Origin: CAYRSS01 sp964426945
Lineage (GTDB): Bacteria; Planctomycetota; Phycisphaerae; UBA1845
Direction of reading: 5' to 3'
Length of the DNA: 64,000 bases
Assembly (NCBI GenBank): GCA_964426945.1
Contig: CAYRSS010000007.1
Location: 1 to 64,000, forward strand
How positions within the stretch are numbered: the stretch's first letter is position 1; every line of letters starts with the position of its first letter. The position numbers and the translations under genes are program-made. Under the pieces are notes generated by a model that had not been told where the DNA came from, did no database searches, and was given only the letters and a program-made list of their open reading frames with translations. Of this stretch, positions 60,599 to 64,000 are shown piece by piece.

Positions 60599-62203
60599 AT
60601 GAGCGGGCTCGACGGCGTCTGCCTGGTGGCGTACTTCATTCTCACCGCTTCGATCGGCTGGTTCGCGGGTCGGCGAAGCCGCGGCGATGCGCGGGCCTAC
60701 TTTCTCGGCGGCGGGTCGATCGGCTGGCTGGCCATCGGCGCCAGCCTCTTCGCCAGCAACATCTCTTCCGAGCACTTCATCGGCCTGGCCAGCACCGGCG
60801 GCCGCAGCGGCCTGGCCGTGGGTCAGTTCGAGTGGCTCGCCTGCCTGATCCTGCTTCTGCTCGGGTGGCTGTTCGTGCCGTTCTACCTGCGGACCGGCGT
60901 CTTCACGATGCCGGAGTTTCTGGAGACGCGCTACAACCGCGGGTGCCGGACGTACCTGTCGATCGTGTCGCTGATCGCCTACATCTTCACGAAGGTGAGC
61001 GTATCGCTCTATGCCGGGGCGCTGGTGCTGAAGGCGGTCATCGGCGTGGACGAGTGGACCGGGGCCACGATCATCATCCTCGTCACCGGGGCGTACACGA
61101 TCTTCGGCGGGCTGCGGGCGGTGATCTACACGGATTACATGCAGGCGGGGGTGCTCATCGGCGGGGCGACCATCCTGACGGTCATCGCGGTTTCGAAGGT
61201 GGGGGGGCTGTCGGCGCTGTCGCAGGGGGTCGATCCGGAGTTCTTCAACTTGTGGAAGCCCTCGGACCATCCCGACTTTCCTTGGACCGGCATTCTCTTC
61301 GGCGCCCCGATTCTGGGCATCTGGTACTGGTGCACCGACCAGATGATTGTGCAGCGGACGCTGGCGGCACGGGGCGTCGATGACGCCCGCCGGGCGACCT
61401 TGATGGCGGGGTACCTGAAGATTCTACCCGTGTTCATTCTCGTGCTCCCGGGCGTGGCTGGGGCGATTCTGTTCCCCGACGTGGCCCGCGACGCACCGAA
61501 CCAGATGTACGCGACGATGGTGCGCGAGCTGCTGCCGGCGGGGGTGCGCGGCATCGTGATGGCCTCGCTGCTGGCGGCGGTGATGAGCTCGCTGTCGAGT
61601 GTGTTCAACAGCACCTCGACGATCGTCACGATGGACTTCTATCGACGCCATTATCCCGACGCCACGCAGCAGCAGCTCGTTCGCGTCGGGCAGATCGCCA
61701 CGCTTGTCATCGTCGTGATCGGGATGCTGTGGATCCCCTTCATCCAGTACTTCTCCGACCAGCTCTACATCTACCTGCAATCGGTGCAGGCGTACGTCTC
61801 GCCGCCGATCGCGGCGGTGTTCCTCGTGGGCATCCTCTGGCGGCGGGCCAGCGGGGCAGCGGCGCTGGCGGCGCTGCTGACGGGATTCGTGCTGGGCGCG
61901 GTGCGGTTCGTCACCGAGCTGGGCGTCAAGAGCGGGCGGATCACCGGCGAACTCGCCGCGGCCATCGCGGGGATCAACTTCCTGCACTTTGCGATTCTGC
62001 TCTTCGCCGTGTCGCTGGTCGTGCTGATCGTCGTGAGCGTGATCACCACGTCGCCCTCGCCGTCGAACCTGCGCATCTTTGATCGCGGCGAAGCTGGAGC
62101 GGCGCCGGCGGGCGGTCGGTCGCCACTGGTGGTATGGGGCAGCGTGCTGCTCGTGGTGCTTGTGCTGGCGATGTGGGCGTACTTCAGCCCGTGGGTCTGG
62201 TAG
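60599..62203 (+). CDS. Sodium:solute symporter (SSS family)
   Basis: 534 residues with ~13-14 hydrophobic segments. Typical stretches are AYFLGGGSIGWLAIGASLFASNISSEHFIGLAS (helix 1-2 region with the Na-site Ser), FYLRTGVFTMPEFLETRYN, GAYTIFGGLRAVIYTD, WYWCTDQMIVQRTLAA and LAAVMSSLSSVFNSTSTI. The last carries the conserved Na-binding Ser/Thr segment of the SGLT/SSS family. The substrate may be a sugar or carboxylate and cannot be told apart by eye. Nothing adjacent indicates the substrate. No clear SD was found (GAGACCTCT before the ATG). Confidence 0.92.
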   Translation: MSGLDGVCLVAYFILTASIGWFAGRRSRGDARAYFLGGGSIGWLAIGASLFASNISSEHFIGLASTGGRSGLAVGQFEWLACLILLLLGWLFVPFYLRTGVFTMPEFLETRYNRGCRTYLSIVSLIAYIFTKVSVSLYAGALVLKAVIGVDEWTGATIIILVTGAYTIFGGLRAVIYTDYMQAGVLIGGATILTVIAVSKVGGLSALSQGVDPEFFNLWKPSDHPDFPWTGILFGAPILGIWYWCTDQMIVQRTLAARGVDDARRATLMAGYLKILPVFILVLPGVAGAILFPDVARDAPNQMYATMVRELLPAGVRGIVMASLLAAVMSSLSSVFNSTSTIVTMDFYRRHYPDATQQQLVRVGQIATLVIVVIGMLWIPFIQYFSDQLYIYLQSVQAYVSPPIAAVFLVGILWRRASGAAALAALLTGFVLGAVRFVTELGVKSGRITGELAAAIAGINFLHFAILLFAVSLVVLIVVSVITTSPSPSNLRIFDRGEAGAAPAGGRSPLVVWGSVLLVVLVLAMWAYFSPWVW

Positions 62204-62208
62204 GGCGG

Positions 62209-63051
62209 TCAGCGCAGGTCGAAGAGCGAGTTGTCGTCCGCCGTGCCGAACCAGCCGATGCCGAGCCGCTCCGGGTCTGCGGTGTAGAAGCCGCTCTGCC
62301 AGGTGAGGGCCATCCGCCGGGTGTCTACGTGGCCATCGCTCCACGCCACGCTGGCTGTGCGGCGATGCCGGAAGTGGATAGACGGATCCATCCGGTACAT
62401 CGGCGCCTGCGGGTGGAAACGAGGCTCCGCGAAGCTGTAGGCGATCAGGTCCGCGCCGGCGAAGGCCGCGTCGGCAAACATCACGGTCTCACCCGGGCTG
62501 GTGACGCGGGCCGCGCGGGCGCCGGCCTTGTCGGTGGTCACGATGTACGAGCCGTCGCCCGCGTCGCGAAGCTGCATGCCCAGAAACGCGTTGTTGTAGC
62601 CATAACCCCCGCAGCCGCGCTCGAACGCGGCCGGGCCCGGCGGAGACTCGGGCAGCTCAAATGCGGGGCAAGCCTGCACCCTTCCGTCTCCGCCGAGGTA
62701 CGGGGCGAACGGCCCGCCCTGAGGCTCGAACGGCAGCGCCGCCGAAGCCCGCGCGCCGTGCCAGCGATTGAGGTTGCGCAGGAAGTCCGAGGCTCCGGGA
62801 CAGTACACGCCGCCGTGGTCGGTTTCGTAGTACTGGTTGGCGAGGACAAGCTGGCGGATGTTGTTGCCGCAGGCAGCCGCGCGGGCGGCCGATCGAGCCT
62901 GCGAAAGCGAAGGCAGGAGGATCGAAATCAGCAGCACGATGATCGACACGCAGACGAGCAGCTCGATCAGCGTGAAACCGCCGACGGGCTGCGGCGCACG
63001 CCCGCGGAGTAGCCGATGCGGTGAGCGGATGTGTTTCGCGGTTCGGGACAT
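62209..63051 (-). CDS. Type II secretion pseudopilin-like protein (DUF1559-type)
   Basis: 280 residues. A basic leader ends at a prepilin peptidase site (GG-FTLIELLVC, ~24-33), followed by the hydrophobic stalk helix SIIVLLISILLPSLSQA. The N-methylation/cleavage motif with Glu at +5 is intact. The exported domain contains RQLVLANQYYETDHGGVYCP and a final SVAWSDGHVDTRRM, the DG motif at the C-terminus of planctomycete DUF1559-like proteins. It is probably a surface pseudopilin. It is 3 bases downstream of the secreted gene that runs off the window, so the two form an operon. Confidence 0.93.
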   Translation of the reverse strand: MSRTAKHIRSPHRLLRGRAPQPVGGFTLIELLVCVSIIVLLISILLPSLSQARSAARAAACGNNIRQLVLANQYYETDHGGVYCPGASDFLRNLNRWHGARASAALPFEPQGGPFAPYLGGDGRVQACPAFELPESPPGPAAFERGCGGYGYNNAFLGMQLRDAGDGSYIVTTDKAGARAARVTSPGETVMFADAAFAGADLIAYSFAEPRFHPQAPMYRMDPSIHFRHRRTASVAWSDGHVDTRRMALTWQSGFYTADPERLGIGWFGTADDNSLFDLR

Positions 63052-63054
63052 GCG

Positions 63055-63999
63055 CTACCTCGGCCCCGTCAATCGTCCGATCAGCCGGCCCGCTTCCTCA
63101 AGCGTGAGATCACCATCGACCTCCCACTCCAGCGGGGCGCAGCCTCCCTCCTGCCCGGCGGCCGCCCCGAAGCATCGCTGCATCGCGGCGACATCGAGCA
63201 GGTCAATATCGCCGTCGCCCTCGTGATCGCCGTGCGGGTCGGGCGCGACGTCGGCCACGGCGTCGATCTCGGCGCTGAGTTCGCCGAGCACGCCGACGAC
63301 GTGATGCACCCCGGTCGAGATCCGGATGAAGTCGAATCCCGGCAGACCAGCCGCCTCGCCGGTGGCGGCATCGATCGCCCAGGCGATGTCGAACGCATCG
63401 CCGCCGCCGCTGCCTGGAGAAACGCCGAGCAGGAACGGGTCGTCCGGCAAGGTGTAGAAAGCGGCCGGGTCGATCAGCGGGTCGTCGACCAGGTTGTCGG
63501 CGTCGAGATCGCCGAGCAGCAGGGTCGGCGTGGTGTCGGCATAGCCGTACACGGCTTCCTCGCCCGCCCCGGCGAGCGGGTTGGTCATCGGCGTGCTATG
63601 GAACGGAACGGGTGGAAGGCTGAAGCCCCAGCCTTCCCAAACGCCCGAGCGGCCGGGTGGAATCCACGACGCGAAGGCCGGCGGATAGGTCGGGTCCGCG
63701 GTGAAACTATCCCACATCTGCCAGGTCACCGGCGTCGGCGCCGGCAGGTGCGAACCGGGAATCAGGTACCACGGGTCGTTGGCGAGGCCGTCGCCGTTGA
63801 TGTCGAGGCTGATCTCGATGATGCCCGCCTCACCCCAGCGGCGATCGGGGCCATTCACCCAAAAGGCGTTGCCAAAGACGATGGCGTCCAGCCCGAGCGG
63901 ATTGAGCGGGTGATCCTCCACCGTCTGATCAAACGCGAGCACGATGGAGCCGCCGAACCCGCCCAGCGACACGACCGAGGTGTTGCCGGCGGTCGCCGT
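63055..63999 (-). CDS. Secreted Ca-repeat protein, C-terminal part (5' end outside window)
   Basis: The frame stays open to the right edge (TATAGNTSVVSLGGFGG...), so the N-terminus and signal peptide are missing. The visible ~314 residues include GLDAIVFGNAFWVNG, a Ca-binding DINGDGLANDPW, WEGWGFSLPPVPF, and a C-terminal dockerin-like unit (HEGDGDIDLLDVAAMQRCFG, then EVDGDLTLEEAGRLIG). This plan is common among planctomycete surface proteins of unknown function. It is transcribed just upstream of the pseudopilin gene. The internal start GTG at 63972 is not trusted because the frame continues beyond it. Confidence 0.85.
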   Translation of the reverse strand, partial: TATAGNTSVVSLGGFGGSIVLAFDQTVEDHPLNPLGLDAIVFGNAFWVNGPDRRWGEAGIIEISLDINGDGLANDPWYLIPGSHLPAPTPVTWQMWDSFTADPTYPPAFASWIPPGRSGVWEGWGFSLPPVPFHSTPMTNPLAGAGEEAVYGYADTTPTLLLGDLDADNLVDDPLIDPAAFYTLPDDPFLLGVSPGSGGGDAFDIAWAIDAATGEAAGLPGFDFIRISTGVHHVVGVLGELSAEIDAVADVAPDPHGDHEGDGDIDLLDVAAMQRCFGAAAGQEGGCAPLEWEVDGDLTLEEAGRLIGRLTGPR

Positions 64000-64000
64000 G

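Overview
The window is high-GC bacterial DNA that reads as a member of the Planctomycetota, possibly Phycisphaerae-like. The evidence is an ECF sigma factor of the kind paired with planctomycete Ser/Thr kinases, a kinase with a tetratricopeptide tail, secreted proteins with thrombospondin type 3 and dockerin-like Ca-binding repeats, a type II pseudopilin, a TPR/VCBS/UnbV lipoprotein and many small intergenic palindromic repeats. Taxonomy is inferred from gene content only. A 10-base N gap at 31548-31557, a broken citrate synthase and a homopolymer frameshift next to the gap suggest a draft or metagenome assembly.

Layout. 1-600: 3' end of groEL and its terminator. 600-4330: repeat-rich accessory stretch with a small winged-helix protein, a tRNA-Leu-like relic, three copies of a ~188-bp palindrome-built element, a DUF1963-type protein and a gene remnant. 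4333-6764: a secreted caspase-like (DUF6345-like) protein and a secreted Ca-repeat/dockerin protein, with a strong terminator. 7181-15873: acetyltransferase, a large TPR/VCBS/UnbV lipoprotein, a methanethiol methyltransferase (mddA) behind a structured leader, then an ECF sigma/kinase pair. 15880-23510: class II cytochrome c, a His-rich lipoprotein, thiO, fabI, two zinc-ribbon membrane proteins, a small zinc-ribbon protein, gcvT and gcvH. 23708-32010: a DEDDy exonuclease fused to membrane helices, a broken citrate synthase, a repeat-helical protein, a Fic protein, a CoA-binding protein, a PrpD-family protein, then the assembly gap and a frameshifted gene.

32487-33127 is a DUF433/DUF5615 toxin-antitoxin-like pair. 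33245-37522 is an electron-transfer operon (etfB, etfA and a membrane Fe-S ETF:quinone oxidoreductase), likely linking acyl-CoA oxidation to the quinone pool. 37756-41620 encodes a heterodimeric ABC exporter with complementary degenerate ATP sites, followed by a convergent MFS transporter. 43134-51228 is a block of exported proteins ending in a 1430-residue secreted protein that joins a phosphoenolpyruvate-synthase-like core to Kazal and other Cys-rich modules.

51549-58769 is one operon: a Tat-exported three-subunit molybdenum hydroxylase (PaoABC type), its XdhC and MocA maturation factors, and a PPK2-type polyphosphate:AMP phosphotransferase. 58841-64000 holds a small winged-helix protein, an unlisted 29-residue membrane peptide, a STAS protein, an exported protein, a sodium:solute symporter, a pseudopilin and the end of a secreted Ca-repeat protein cut by the window edge.

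The strongest candidates for new biology are the secreted dikinase-like/Kazal protein, the membrane-anchored exonuclease fusion, the three-way-junction leader of mddA, the caspase-like/dockerin pair and the palindromic mobile-like element.
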